Assembly: GCA_021498095.1 (NCBI GenBank)
Contig: JAIZWK010000001.1
Span: forward strand, 1,413,666 to 1,477,665
Direction: 5' to 3'
From: Candidatus Harpocratesius repetitus
Lineage (GTDB): Archaea > Asgardarchaeota > Lokiarchaeia > Sigyniarchaeales > Promethearchaeaceae
Length of the DNA: 64,000 bases
Shown: in pieces, positions 45,905 through 55,842 of the stretch
Numbering within the stretch: the stretch's first letter is position 1
How the letters are laid out: each line of letters begins with the position of its first letter
Notes under the pieces: generated by a model
Told to the model about the DNA's origin: nothing
Database searches by the model: none
The model's input: the letters and a program-made list of their open reading frames with translations, nothing else
Position numbers and translations under genes: made by a program

Positions 45905-46291
45905 ATGGGGGAAAAAATCATGAAAAGTACTTACTATAAATGTGAGAATTGTGATGAGTTATATGAAAAAGTTTTTGAAGGTACGGCATGTGCAGATGGG
46001 AAATGCCATCTTGATGCCTTATCACCAAAAACTGCAGATTGGAAAAACGAAAAGCATGTCCCTATAGTAGAAAAGACCGAGAAAGGAATAAAAGTCACCG
46101 TTGGATCAACTCTTCATCCAATGGTTGATGATCATTGGATTACAATGATTGAAGTAATTTCAGGAAACAAACAATATCGTCAATACTTAAAACCAGGAGA
46201 TCAGCCTGTAGCAGAATTTCCTATAGATGATGTGGATGTCATAGCACGAGAATATTGTAATAAACATGGATTATGGTCAAATAAAGCATAA
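45905..46291 (+). CDS. Superoxide reductase (desulfoferrodoxin) with altered N-terminal metal site
   Basis: A 128-residue protein that reduces superoxide to peroxide. The catalytic Fe(His)4Cys centre is complete: glutamate and histidine in EKHVP, histidines in HPMVDDHWI, and C/H in EYCNKHGLW near the end. The N-terminal desulforedoxin-like part has CENC and then CADGKC instead of the usual adjacent CC, so its iron site is changed or lost. Start may be 45905 or 45920. It precedes rubrerythrin, the probable peroxide-removing partner. Confidence 0.93.
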   Translation: MGEKIMKSTYYKCENCDELYEKVFEGTACADGKCHLDALSPKTADWKNEKHVPIVEKTEKGIKVTVGSTLHPMVDDHWITMIEVISGNKQYRQYLKPGDQPVAEFPIDDVDVIAREYCNKHGLWSNKA

Positions 46292-46320
46292 TTCAAAAAT
46301 TAGGAAATGAAAATTAAGAA

Positions 46321-46842
46321 ATGAAGAGTGAGAAAAACATGTCAAAAAGTGAAAAGGATTTATTAGCTGCATTTGCAGGAGAGTCTCAAGCTAATCGTAA
46401 ATATCTTGCATATGCAAAACAAGCAGATAAAGAGGGATTCCACCAAATTGCACGCGTTTTCCGTGCAGCTGCAGCTGCAGAGACAGTTCATGCCCATAAT
46501 CACTTCCGAGTGTATGGTGGTGTTAAATCTTTGGTGGAAAATATTCAAGACGCGATTAATGGGGAACATTATGAATTTTCTGAAATGTATCCCGAATTTT
46601 TAAAAGATGCTCAAGAAGAAGGGAATAAAAAAGCGGAGCAGAGCTTTCATTGGGCTAATGAAGTAGAAAAAATTCATCACAAGTTGTATAGCAATGCTTT
46701 GACTGCTGCAGAAAAAGGGGAAGATCTACCTGAAAAGGATATGTATGTCTGCCCTGTATGTGGATATACTGTAGAAGGTGAACCTCCAGAAAATTGCCCT
46801 ATCTGTAGTGCAAAAGGTTCGACATTTATGAAAATTGAGTAG
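46321..46842 (+). CDS. Rubrerythrin
   Basis: A 173-residue peroxide reductase. The ferritin-like diiron domain shows AFAGESQANRKYLAYA (about residues 20-35), then AETVHAHNH (about 56-64) and EVEKIHHKLY (about 118-127), giving the metal glutamates and histidine. The C-terminal rubredoxin domain is YVCPVCGYTVEGEPPENCPIC. It takes electrons through its rubredoxin domain to reduce H2O2. Thirty bases downstream of the superoxide reductase gene, so the two form an operon converting superoxide to water. Confidence 0.95.
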   Translation: MKSEKNMSKSEKDLLAAFAGESQANRKYLAYAKQADKEGFHQIARVFRAAAAAETVHAHNHFRVYGGVKSLVENIQDAINGEHYEFSEMYPEFLKDAQEEGNKKAEQSFHWANEVEKIHHKLYSNALTAAEKGEDLPEKDMYVCPVCGYTVEGEPPENCPICSAKGSTFMKIE

Positions 46843-47088
46843 TTTTTATGAAATAACTTGGTTTTTCTTCTTTTTTCTCTAATTTCTTCGTTTTTTGTTC
46901 TTTAAAAAAAATTACTTGACAGTTAATTGTGAAAAAAAGATTCCTTTCCGTAGATTTTACTTGACGGCTCTAAAGTGACCATATGAATTTCATCCATGGT
47001 CATACTGCATCCTTCTTCCCTTTTTTCGGTTTTGACAAATTCTCTTCCAGATGTGAATATTTTTATGAAACGATATTTTTGAATAATT

Positions 47089-48960
47089 ATGCTAAACTTT
47101 AAAAATCCCTTTTTGTTCGCTCCTATTAAAACAGGATACAGCGATGGTACCGGCATAGTGACTAAAGCTCACATTGATTTCTATAGGCAAAGATGCAATG
47201 ATTTGGGAGCTGTAATAGTAGAACCTCTCTATTTGGCCTCTAATTTGCGTGAACTTCCCACACAACTTGGAATCGACAATGATGATAAAATCTTTGGTTT
47301 GAAAAATCTTGTTGATACAATTCATCGATTTGATACAAAGGTTATTGCTCATTTAAATCATCCTGGTAGAATGAGTAATCCAAAAATTCCAAATAATATT
47401 TTTTATTCCTCAACTTCTAAACCTTGTGAGAATGGCGGTGCAAACCCAAAACAAATAAATAAAGAAGAAATGGATTTCATTCAGGAACAGTTTATCTCTG
47501 CGGCAAAGCGGGTCAAAGAAGCAGGATTTGACATGATAGAACTGCAGTTTGGCCACGGATACTTATTTGCACAATTTATTTCTCCTGCTGTAAATGACAG
47601 AGAAGATGAATATGGGGGTTCTTTTGAAAATCGCATCCGTTTTCCATTAAGTGTTTTCAAATCAATTAAAAATTTTGTTGATCTACCAATAATTGTGCGA
47701 ATTAGTGGGGATGAAATGATTCCAGATGGTATTCATATTGATGAGATGATTAAATTATCACAAATCTTGCAAGAAAATGGAGCTGCTGCAATTCATGTAT
47801 CAGCTGGAACAGTATGTTCAACTCCACCATGGTTTTTCCAACATATGTTTATACCCAAAGGAAAAACATGGGATCTTGCCAAAAAAATCAAGGAATCAAT
47901 AAATATTCCTGTAATTTTTGTGGGACGGATAGATTCTGCTGAAGATATACAAACCCTCATTGAAGAATATAATGCTGATTATTTTGCTATCGGAAGGGGG
48001 TTGGTAGCGGATCCACAAATTGTATCGAAATTGCAAGGAAAAAATCCAGATCCAATCGTCCCGTGTCTTGCATGTGTTGAAGGATGCTTAGGTGGTGTAA
48101 AATCTGGTAATGGATTGCAGTGCCTGGTAAATCCAAGCGTTCAAAAAGAAGAAATTAAGCAAGTTCAAGTAGAAAAAACTAAATATTTTGCGATTATTGG
48201 TGGAGGATTAGCAGGGATGGAAGCTGCTATAGTGTTATCTGAACGAGGCCATCGTGTGGATTTATTCGAGAAAGATGAACTAGGTGGTCAATTTCGCTTT
48301 GCACCGTTAACTCCTCATAAAAAAACACTTCAAAGCTTGATTCCTTCTTATATTGAAAGACTTAAAAAATTTAATGTCTCTGTAATCTATAAAGAGATAA
48401 CCAAGCCTGAAGAACTTTCAGATTATGATGGAATTATTATCGCAACTGGTTCTATCCCAAAAATACCACAAATTCCAAATCTATCTGATTATTTTTGGGC
48501 AGAGATTCTATTAGAAGAAAATCTTCCTCATAACAAATCTGTTTTAATTATTGGCGGGGGCTTGATCGGAGTCGATATTGCTACTGCATTGATTGAAAAA
48601 GGTAATCGTGTCATAATTGTAAAGCGAACGGAAAATTTTGGAGGAAAAATGGAAATGATTGCCAAAAAGCTTTCTCTTAATTTTATGAAGAAAAAAAATG
48701 TTGTATTTTCTGATCATACTCATATTAAAAACATCCGAAAATTAGGTGAAAAATATTCCGTTGAGGCAGAACGTGATGGAAAAAAGATTAATTTTGAAGA
48801 TATTGATCATATTGTAATTTCGACTGGTTTAGAATCTTACAATCCTTTAGCAAATTGGGATTTGAGTGGAATTCCCACCTATGTAATAGGAGATGCATCA
48901 ATGGTTGGAGATGCTCAAGACGCGATTTATTCTGCTTACAAATTGGCAATTACACTTTAG
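47089..48960 (+). CDS. Old-yellow-enzyme-type NADH:flavin oxidoreductase with Fe-S and FAD/NAD domains (2,4-dienoyl-CoA reductase family)
   Basis: A 623-residue multidomain enzyme. Residues 1-320 form a TIM-barrel FMN domain (NHPGRMSN, FDMIELQFGHGYLFAQFISP, GGSFENRIRFP). The [4Fe-4S] ligands are CLACVEGCLGG and a later CLVNP (about residues 325-345). The C-terminal half has FAD (AIIGGGLAGMEAA) and NAD(P)H (LIIGGGLIGVDIATAL) Rossmann motifs and ends with IGDASMVGDAQDAI. Family members reduce unsaturated CoA esters, trimethylamine or enoates; with the acyl-CoA dehydrogenase in the window a fatty-acid role is possible. Confidence 0.92.
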   Translation: MLNFKNPFLFAPIKTGYSDGTGIVTKAHIDFYRQRCNDLGAVIVEPLYLASNLRELPTQLGIDNDDKIFGLKNLVDTIHRFDTKVIAHLNHPGRMSNPKIPNNIFYSSTSKPCENGGANPKQINKEEMDFIQEQFISAAKRVKEAGFDMIELQFGHGYLFAQFISPAVNDREDEYGGSFENRIRFPLSVFKSIKNFVDLPIIVRISGDEMIPDGIHIDEMIKLSQILQENGAAAIHVSAGTVCSTPPWFFQHMFIPKGKTWDLAKKIKESINIPVIFVGRIDSAEDIQTLIEEYNADYFAIGRGLVADPQIVSKLQGKNPDPIVPCLACVEGCLGGVKSGNGLQCLVNPSVQKEEIKQVQVEKTKYFAIIGGGLAGMEAAIVLSERGHRVDLFEKDELGGQFRFAPLTPHKKTLQSLIPSYIERLKKFNVSVIYKEITKPEELSDYDGIIIATGSIPKIPQIPNLSDYFWAEILLEENLPHNKSVLIIGGGLIGVDIATALIEKGNRVIIVKRTENFGGKMEMIAKKLSLNFMKKKNVVFSDHTHIKNIRKLGEKYSVEAERDGKKINFEDIDHIVISTGLESYNPLANWDLSGIPTYVIGDASMVGDAQDAIYSAYKLAITL

Positions 48961-49102
48961 AGATATTAAATTCTTCAGGTTTCACTTATCGAGTTATATC
49001 TTTATGTTGAAATTGTTTGTTTTTTTTGCTTTTTTTCCTTCTTTTTCTCTTTTCTGACCTTTGTCTTTTCATATGATTATTAAATTTAATTGTTTCATTA
49101 TT

Positions 49103-49951
49103 TTATCGTAATTCTGCATGATTTTCTTCAAGGCTGTTCAACCATGCTACAATTTTGGGAGAAAAAACCACCCAAGGATTGTTCCTCAGCCAAAATCGTT
49201 TCAATTTTTTCAATTTAGTAATCTCAATTGGAAGTTCTGTTAAAGCATTATTTTTTATAATTAAATCAGATAAATTCTGCAAATTTCCAATACTACGTGG
49301 TAATTCAATTAATTGATTGCCGTCCAAATTCAATTCTTGAAGATTTTTCAATTTTCCAATTTCTTCTGGTAAAGTACTAATGTTATTTTGATATAGTGAA
49401 AACTCTTTTAATTCGATTAAATTTCCAATTTTTGAAGGGATTTCCATAATATAATTATTTCCTAAAGCTAAAATTTGCAGTTCTTTTAAATTTCCGATCC
49501 ATGAAGGTATTACGCTAAGATCATTATCAAATGCAGATAAAATTTTCAAGTGTTTGCAATAATGCAACGATTTTGGAAAATTTTTCAAATTTGTTTTTGC
49601 AATATATAATTCTTCTAAAAGTGGGAAACTGGAAAAAATTGAAGAAAGTGTTCTTAATGGATTATTAGAGAGATCTAATAATTGCAATTGTGAAAGTTGA
49701 GTGAATTCTTTAGGAATTGAAGAAATCAAATTGTTACTTAATTTCAATATTCTTAATGAGGTTAATAAGGAAATTTTTCGAGGAATATGCTTAATTTTGC
49801 AATTTGACAGAAAAAGACCTATAATTTTACCGTCTTTTATCATATATCCTGGCTTTTCTGCATCTATTTTGCAATTTTCTAATAAAGAACAGTTAATTTC
49901 TTTTTCAATTAACTGAATAATGTGCTTAGTTCTCTCCGGAAGATTTCCCAT
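49103..49951 (-). CDS. Leucine-rich repeat protein
   Basis: A protein of about 282 residues (start MGNLPERTKH at 49951). It has about eight to nine leucine-rich repeats of 23 residues with the bacterial/SDS22-like pattern L-x-x-L-x-x-L-x-L-x-x-N-x-I/L-x-x-(I/L)-P, for example LTSLRILKLSNNLISSIPKE, LKNLQELNLDGNQLIELPRS and LQNLSDLIIKNNALTELPIE. No catalytic domain is present. It probably mediates protein contacts, perhaps GTPase regulation as in related proteins. Divergent from an HTH regulator with only about 40 bp between starts. Confidence 0.88.
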   Translation of the reverse strand: MGNLPERTKHIIQLIEKEINCSLLENCKIDAEKPGYMIKDGKIIGLFLSNCKIKHIPRKISLLTSLRILKLSNNLISSIPKEFTQLSQLQLLDLSNNPLRTLSSIFSSFPLLEELYIAKTNLKNFPKSLHYCKHLKILSAFDNDLSVIPSWIGNLKELQILALGNNYIMEIPSKIGNLIELKEFSLYQNNISTLPEEIGKLKNLQELNLDGNQLIELPRSIGNLQNLSDLIIKNNALTELPIEITKLKKLKRFWLRNNPWVVFSPKIVAWLNSLEENHAELR

Positions 49952-49990
49952 AATACTAAAAAATATGTTCTTCCTAAAATATATAAGCTC

Positions 49991-51433
49991 ATGGTCAACG
50001 AAGAATTCCAATCACATCCCGAAATTCTAAAAATCTCGCGAATTTTCCGAGCTTTAGCTTATCCCAAACGCTTGGAGATTTTAATGGCTCTTTTCACAGA
50101 GAAATCATTAGAATTTGCTCAATTATTAACGATTATATCATTGGGAAAGACAGCACTTGCCAATCATCTAGCTGAATTGGAAAAACTTCGGTTAATATCT
50201 AAACCCAAACGCGGTGTTTATACAATAACAAATCGGGGTAGAAGATTTCTTAAACTAAATACTTCACTTTATGAAGAGATGGAAAATGAACCTATTGATA
50301 ATGATTTTATTGCAAATGATAAACATAATATTGGTATTATGAAGAACGTTGATGGAATGGATAAAATTCTTGAAATTGAGGGAGAAAATAGATTAGGTGA
50401 AATAAGTAAAGTAAATGATGTCTTTAATATTAGTGCGCGAAATCATGTTCAAATGAAACCTCATCCAAATTCTTTTATTGGCTGTCTATCTGGATTGTTA
50501 CCTTTGTTTGAATTGGAATTTGATGCAGTAGATCTTGCTGGAATTACTGGTTTTGCATTTTTATATAGATTTCCCAAATACATACCAGAAAAACTTTCAA
50601 ATATTCCTTTAGGGATAGATATATGGAAATTTATTAAACAAAATCTAAGTTTATTCAAAATTCCGATGAATATGCTGCAAATTCATTCATCATTTCCCGC
50701 TTCTCCCAATTCTATTACATTAGAAGATTTAGCAAGAGCTCAAAAAATTTACCGCTTGATTACTAAAAATATTATGGAATTTGGTTATCCTGTAATTATA
50801 TGGGGTGGAGTTCTTGCAGAGTATTATTTGGTTAATGAAATTGAAGGATTCAATTATATTATGAATGGCTTGGATAAAAAGAATAATATAGCGTCTCAGT
50901 CTCTTAGATTTGATTCAATTAATTCTCCATATTATATGCAAATATGGTTTTATTCACCTCAAGACAATCAATCTTCTCGTCGAGGAGATGTTCATGATAT
51001 CATTCATCAAGCAATTCAATTTTTGGAAGGTAATGAATTGGATAAGCAAAAATATTATACTGGAATTGAAGCAATTAAGCATTGGGCAGAAATTCTTGAA
51101 TCTCATGAAAAACAAGGAGAGAGATTTAATGAATATTTTAATTATTTATTAGGATCATATACAAAAAATCAATTTCTTGAAGCATCTGAATGTTTAAAGC
51201 GAATTATTAAAAAATATCCTAGAAAAACATGGAATCATTATTTAGAAGAAGCTGTATTTCATTTTAGTAATGCATATAAGCGAATGCAGAAATTTTCTGT
51301 TCTATTTCCTGTAAATTTTTATAATCAAAATTTGCCTGCAGTTTTTGAATCAGGGGCAATCTTATTGAATTTTTGTGCTACTGATGTGAGCAATGCATTG
51401 AAAGCCTTGAAAAGTGCAGAAGTTCTATGGTGA
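49991..51433 (+). CDS. ArsR-type winged-helix protein with a large C39/BtrH-like C-terminal domain
   Basis: A 480-residue protein (start MVNEEFQSHP; a longer start at 49922 overlaps the opposite gene). Residues 10-85 are an ArsR-like winged helix (ALAYPKRLEILMAL, TALANHLAELEKLRLISKP). The remainder (about 135-480) begins NSFIGCLSGLLPLFELE and DLAGITGFAFLYRFP, which resemble cysteine-protease-like or BtrH N-terminal domains, where a cysteine nucleophile starts the fold; IIWGGVLAEYYLV would be the histidine strand region but the histidine is not apparent. A regulator sensing a peptide or acyl ligand is possible. Confidence 0.7.
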   Translation: MVNEEFQSHPEILKISRIFRALAYPKRLEILMALFTEKSLEFAQLLTIISLGKTALANHLAELEKLRLISKPKRGVYTITNRGRRFLKLNTSLYEEMENEPIDNDFIANDKHNIGIMKNVDGMDKILEIEGENRLGEISKVNDVFNISARNHVQMKPHPNSFIGCLSGLLPLFELEFDAVDLAGITGFAFLYRFPKYIPEKLSNIPLGIDIWKFIKQNLSLFKIPMNMLQIHSSFPASPNSITLEDLARAQKIYRLITKNIMEFGYPVIIWGGVLAEYYLVNEIEGFNYIMNGLDKKNNIASQSLRFDSINSPYYMQIWFYSPQDNQSSRRGDVHDIIHQAIQFLEGNELDKQKYYTGIEAIKHWAEILESHEKQGERFNEYFNYLLGSYTKNQFLEASECLKRIIKKYPRKTWNHYLEEAVFHFSNAYKRMQKFSVLFPVNFYNQNLPAVFESGAILLNFCATDVSNALKALKSAEVLW

Positions 51434-51556
51434 TCTTTCATTTTTTAATGAAATCTTCAAAGAATTTTAAGAATACAATTAACTTATATTGTTAAGAAAA
51501 TATGAAAAAATGATATTATTGTGAGTATTCGTAATTTTAGAAGGAAAATTGTTATT

Positions 51557-52426
51557 CTAAATGCTCCGTTTTGCTTCAATTAATACTTTAAGTTTTTCAA
51601 TATCCCCTTTTCGTTTATAGAGGGGATCAGTTCGCTTTTTATAAGCTGCAGATTGTTCCCAGAACACTGGTTTCCCTTTTTCTTCATAGAAAATTCCCGT
51701 TGGATATGGATCATGCTCTAATGCCTTTGCAAAAGCTGCTTTTCGATCGTGGATATCATGATCTTTTTCAATTATATATGTATGCTCTTTATACCATTGG
51801 AATGAATTGAGCTTATTCATCGATACACATTGAACTAAGCTATCAACCAATGCATATCCCTTATGATTAATTGCTTGTTTTAAAATATCAATAGTCTGTT
51901 CTTTATTTCCCACAAACACTCTTGCAACAAATGTGGCGCCCATAGCTATTGCAACAGCAATTGGGTTAAATGGTTCATTAGTTACTCCCATGACTTGCAC
52001 CGGTGTTTTCATTCCTTTTAAGCTGGTTGGAGACGCTTGGCCTTTAGTAAGGCCGTAAATCATATTGTTATGTGCAATATGCACAATATCAGAATTTCTT
52101 TCGATCTGAGCTAAAAAGTGATTTCCTCCTTCACCATAACTGCAACCATCTCCGCTTGTTACAATTACTTTTAGGGTGGGATTTGCTGCTTTAATCGCCA
52201 TTGCAGCAGGTAAAGCTCTTCCGTGGAGTCCATTGAACATATTCCCTTTCATATATTGTGGAAGCTTTGCTGCTTGACCAATTCCAGAGACAAAAACTAA
52301 ATTCTTTGGTGGAATATGTAATTCTGCAAGAGCTTCACGTAGATATCGATGGAGAATAAAATGTCCACATCCAGGGCACCATGCTTTTTCATGAGGCATA
52401 TCATATAATTTTGCATTATAATCCAT
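51557..52426 (-). CDS. 2-oxoacid:ferredoxin oxidoreductase beta subunit
   Basis: A 289-residue subunit that binds thiamine diphosphate and Fe-S. WCPGCGH (about residues 16-22) and the later CVSMN contain [4Fe-4S] cysteines; the ThDP-Mg site is [13 protein letters not shown] (about 92-104), and [16 protein letters not shown] (about 119-134) is characteristic of KorB/PorB-type subunits. It converts 2-oxoacids and CoA to acyl-CoA with reduced ferredoxin. A strong Shine-Dalgarno GGAGGT sits just before the ATG, inside the last codons of an upstream remnant. The alpha subunit gene itself is absent. Confidence 0.93.
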   Translation of the reverse strand: MDYNAKLYDMPHEKAWCPGCGHFILHRYLREALAELHIPPKNLVFVSGIGQAAKLPQYMKGNMFNGLHGRALPAAMAIKAANPTLKVIVTSGDGCSYGEGGNHFLAQIERNSDIVHIAHNNMIYGLTKGQASPTSLKGMKTPVQVMGVTNEPFNPIAVAIAMGATFVARVFVGNKEQTIDILKQAINHKGYALVDSLVQCVSMNKLNSFQWYKEHTYIIEKDHDIHDRKAAFAKALEHDPYPTGIFYEEKGKPVFWEQSAAYKKRTDPLYKRKGDIEKLKVLIEAKRSI

Positions 52427-52588
52427 TTATATTACCTCCTTTTCAATAATTGCAACTATTTCTTCCACCGACCAAGGTTTTCCTGAAAATCGAAGATATT
52501 TTTGAGAGTCTGGAATATCAAAGTTAGCTTCTAATTTCCGCTTATAAAATGTTGTGATTATAAAAGCACTGAATAAAATATCATCCAT
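52427..52588 (-). pseudogene. Probable remnant of the 2-oxoacid:ferredoxin oxidoreductase alpha subunit (C-terminal end)
   Basis: A 53-codon frame that directly precedes the beta subunit with no gap (TAA followed by ATG). Its end, YLRFSGKPWSVEEIVAIIEK, resembles the conserved C-terminus of alpha subunits (Y-x-G-x-P-x-x-x-E-E-I). Sequence before codon 20 does not look like the family. I infer that most of the alpha gene was deleted and that the tail was kept because it carries the ribosome-binding site of the beta gene. A genuine small protein cannot be excluded. Confidence 0.45.
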
Positions 52589-52712
52589 TTATGAAAAAGA
52601 AGAAGAACTTTGATCATTAGGATAAAATCTATGAATAAACAAAGATTAAAGGAAAAATCAAAAAAAAGGATTATTTAACCCAATATGTAAAAAATAATTT
52701 TCTTTATTATGT

Positions 52713-52865
52713 CTACTGCTTTTCAAAATCGTCTTTAGATGCTCCACATACTGGGCATTCAAAATCATCTGGAAGATCCTCAAACTTTGTTCCAGCAGGA
52801 TAATCTCCATATCCTTCTTCTTCATTATATTCCCAGCCACATACTGAACAAACCCAAATTGCCAT
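52713..52865 (-). CDS. Rubredoxin
   Basis: A 50-residue electron carrier that is too short for most ORF filters. It starts [14 protein letters not shown] and ends with [16 protein letters not shown]; the two CxxC(G) pairs bind a single iron. The middle [16 protein letters not shown] is the standard rubredoxin core. It is the likely donor for the flavodiiron protein, superoxide reductase and rubrerythrin in the window, reduced by the flavoprotein at 29701-30954. It has its own short promoter region. Confidence 0.95.
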   Translation of the reverse strand: MAIWVCSVCGWEYNEEEGYGDYPAGTKFEDLPDDFECPVCGASKDDFEKQ

Positions 52866-52985
52866 ATTATTTTCACCTATTGCATAAGGATTTTACTATA
52901 CTTAAATCCCATTATACGTATTATATGATCAACTCGCTCTTTTAAAAAATTTTAGGAAATATTTCATAATTAAATTAAGTCGAAA

Positions 52986-53618
52986 GAACCACGCAAAATT
53001 TATACTCCACCATTAGTCCAAAATGATCTTATTAAAAAAATTATTCCATATCTTAAGGAACTGAACATAAATATTGTTCGTATTTGGCCAACGATTCAGA
53101 ACAAAATACATTGTGCAACTATTAATGATGAAGCGTTTTATCTATTTAGTGATTCTGGATTTCATATTATTTTAAATCTACCAGTAAATTGGAACATTAA
53201 ACCATCATTTTCGGAATTGAAAGCGTTTTTAAAGCGATATTCACCAGATAAATTTCCAGAAATTGATATTTATTGTATTAGTATTGAAAGTTATCATGGA
53301 TTTCGGACACCAATTGTTTATATTAATGCAGTCCAAAAATTAACAAAATACTTAATTAATCGCTTAACATTAATGACTAATGCAAATTTGAATAAACCTT
53401 AGTATTTTGATGCTGATATCGTTGGTGCGGATTTTTTTACTTACCTTTATTCAATTTCAAACCAAGATTTTAGCGATGTAGGTGCTGTGGCAAGAATGAT
53501 GCTTGAAGATGCTAATGACGTATATAATATTTATCCTCGTGCATTATTGCTTCTTTTCGAAAAATTTAGAGATATTTGTTATAGATTTAAGCATTATTAT
53601 GAAAAAACTCACAGTTAA
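52986..53618 (+). pseudogene. TIM-barrel glycosidase-like pseudogene
   Basis: A single frame encodes about 211 codons with one internal TAG (53400-53402) and no start codon at its left end. Segments read KIYTPPLVQNDLIKKIIPYL, then ELNINIVRIWPT, then DSGFHIILNLPVNW, and after the stop YFDADIVGADFFTYLYS, which follow the beta-alpha order of glycoside hydrolase TIM barrels (GH72/GH2-like: KELNIxxVRIW, GxxIILxL). Both the 5' truncation and the stop indicate decay. The specific family is uncertain. Confidence 0.65.
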
Positions 53619-53732
53619 AATTGATTCCGTTTTTAAAATAATTTTTAATATATTATAATTTGCTATTTTCTTCCAAATATTACCAACTATAGTTGCTAAG
53701 TTTTATATGGAACTCCCCAATGATATCTTATA

Positions 53733-55076
53733 ATGAATAATTCACAAATAATGGAAATTTTAGTCGATTGGAATCTTTGGGGTAATTTTGATGTAGACTG
53801 TATCATTCGCCCTAATTATATAAAAAGAATTACTCAATTAGTATCACCTAAAAAAGCCACAATCGTTAAGGGTATTCGTCGTGCAGGAAAATCGTATTTA
53901 GTATATTCTTTTTTATTATCGCAATTAAATAAGAATAATCGCATTAAGGGAAAAAGTGAAACTTTGATTATTAATTGTGAAGACCCAAGATTATTCAATA
54001 TTGAGGCAAAAGATCTTTTAAAAATCTATGATGTATATATGGAAGAAGTATGTATTGGAGAGGAACCTTATGTTTTAATTGATGAAATTCAGAATGTGCG
54101 GCGATGGGAAAAGGCAGTTCATTATTTAATTGAGACAAAAAAAGTGAAATTAATAATTACGGGATCGAGTTCAAAACTCTTAAGTGATGAGTATGCTTCA
54201 ACAATTGGAGGGAGATATATCGCTTTAAATGTACTTCCATTGTCATTTAAAGAAATTTTGATCTTTAAAGGAATCATAGAATTGAATGAAATTAACGAAA
54301 TTGGTTTAATACAAGATTTAACAATCCTAAAAAAAAAGAGGCAAATAAAAAAAAGTCTTAAAGAATTTATGCAATTTGGGGGATTTCCTGAAGTCGTACT
54401 TGAGAAAAATATACAAAAAAGAAAATTAATCCTTCTGAATTATATTCAAACAATAATTTCAAAAGATCTTTCGATTAGATATGAAATTCGAAATATTGTG
54501 AAATTAACTGAAATGATAAAATTGTTCCTAACAAATATTGCTACATTACAATCGATAAATAAAATTAGTAAAACTCTCAAACTCTCTAATGAAACAGCAA
54601 TGAATTATACAAAATATCTACAAAACGTTGGATTACTCTATTTTCTTTCTAAAATTGATTTTTCATTAAAAAAACAAATTTTAGCAAATAAAAAAGTATA
54701 TTGTATAGATACTGGAATTGCGATGCAATATAGCTTTAATTTCATTGAAAAATTTGGTAGATATTTAGAAAATATGGTAGCAATTGAGTTAATTCGTAGA
54801 TATGGAGAATCAAATGTATATTATTGGAAAGATTCAAATCAACATGAGATAGATTTTGTTGTGTATAAAAATAGTAAAGTAATCACTTTAATACAAGTTA
54901 CTTTTGATTTAACTGATGATAAAACAAAGAATAGAGAATATCGTTCTCTATTATTTGCAAATAGACATTTCAACTGTAAAAAATTAGAGATAATAACATG
55001 GGATAATGAATTTGAAGAGAAATTTGATGGAATAAATATTAAAGTATTCGCTTTCTGGAAGTGGGCTTTACAATAA
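53733..55076 (+). CDS. AAA+ ATPase with DUF4143 domain
   Basis: A 447-residue protein of the AAA_14-DUF4143 type. The Walker A is KGIRRAGKSYLV (about residues 45-56), Walker B VLIDEIQNV (about 112-120) and the sensor is LIITGSSSKLLS. The C-terminal DUF4143 carries a PD-(D/E)xK-like segment, YYWKDSNQHEIDFVVYK (about 380-396), reminiscent of Holliday-junction-type nucleases but often inactive. These proteins are common in archaea, frequently in toxin-antitoxin or mobile contexts, and their role is unknown. They lie here next to several decayed genes. Confidence 0.88.
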   Translation: MNNSQIMEILVDWNLWGNFDVDCIIRPNYIKRITQLVSPKKATIVKGIRRAGKSYLVYSFLLSQLNKNNRIKGKSETLIINCEDPRLFNIEAKDLLKIYDVYMEEVCIGEEPYVLIDEIQNVRRWEKAVHYLIETKKVKLIITGSSSKLLSDEYASTIGGRYIALNVLPLSFKEILIFKGIIELNEINEIGLIQDLTILKKKRQIKKSLKEFMQFGGFPEVVLEKNIQKRKLILLNYIQTIISKDLSIRYEIRNIVKLTEMIKLFLTNIATLQSINKISKTLKLSNETAMNYTKYLQNVGLLYFLSKIDFSLKKQILANKKVYCIDTGIAMQYSFNFIEKFGRYLENMVAIELIRRYGESNVYYWKDSNQHEIDFVVYKNSKVITLIQVTFDLTDDKTKNREYRSLLFANRHFNCKKLEIITWDNEFEEKFDGINIKVFAFWKWALQ

Positions 55077-55842
55077 AAAGCGCATTTGCTATAATTATAT
55101 GTACTTAAGATTTGGTTATCTAATACGAAATCTGGTGCTCTTATTCCCAGATTTAGATCTATTCTTTCTTTAAATTTTTCAATACTCTCTATTTTTACAT
55201 CTCCTGATTTCTTTATATGCATCAATTTCTGTATTAAGTGATTCTATCCAGATTATTTATAATTATAGGATGTAAGTATATATCTTCTGTTTTTAATATG
55301 GTATAATAGTGGATTTTATGAGAAAAGAAGTACTTGATTCATTGATTCATTAATATCTTCAGTATAATCGATATCGGTTGGTATAATATCTCTTAATCAT
55401 TTCTTATTTCAAGTAGAGCTAAGTGAATTGGTAAAATTATCCTAATCTATAAAAATATCCCTTGCAGAAATTGCTGGCTCTATCCAGATGAATAATAAAG
55501 TGTAAGAAAGAATTGGAGTAACTATGGAGCATCTTAAATTCTTCTTTCAAAATTTCAAGAGAATTTAAATATTAAAACACAATCTAGCGATTCAATATGC
55601 AATTTAGGTGAGAAAATCTTTGATTTTGTCAAATCTACGACACAATTTACGACTTTGATTTTATTGCCAAGATAGATTTGATCAATATATTTACAGATTA
55701 TTAAAGTTGAAGAAAAACAAAAACAAACTTTTATGAGATATCATTAATAAAATTGCAGATAAACCATAGAAATAAATATCTTTTTTGCCTTTTTTGCTTT
55801 AAGGTATTTGTAATTTAAATTCGAATTTCTCTGAAATTTGAG
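55077..55842. other. Non-coding region with decayed minus-strand gene fragments
   Basis: No intact gene. On the minus strand short open pieces remain: one from 55225 down to about 55080 (MMHIKKSGDVKIESIEKFKE ...) and one near 55300-55490 (SARDIFID, then DIIPTDIDYTEDINES) broken by TAG, TGA and TAA. The element CTATCCAGAT followed by A/T-rich bases occurs at 55243 and again at 55480. I read this as the eroded remains of one or two genes that I cannot identify. Confidence 0.5.

Noticed and set aside
46923..47156. Minus-strand frame overlapping the start of the OYE-type gene
   Set aside because: Overlaps the conserved N-terminus of the reductase and has no recognisable features.
54839..55225. 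Minus-strand 128-codon frame at the end of the DUF4143 gene
   Set aside because: Two thirds is antisense to the ATPase; only the first part may be a decayed fragment, noted with the 55077-55842 region.
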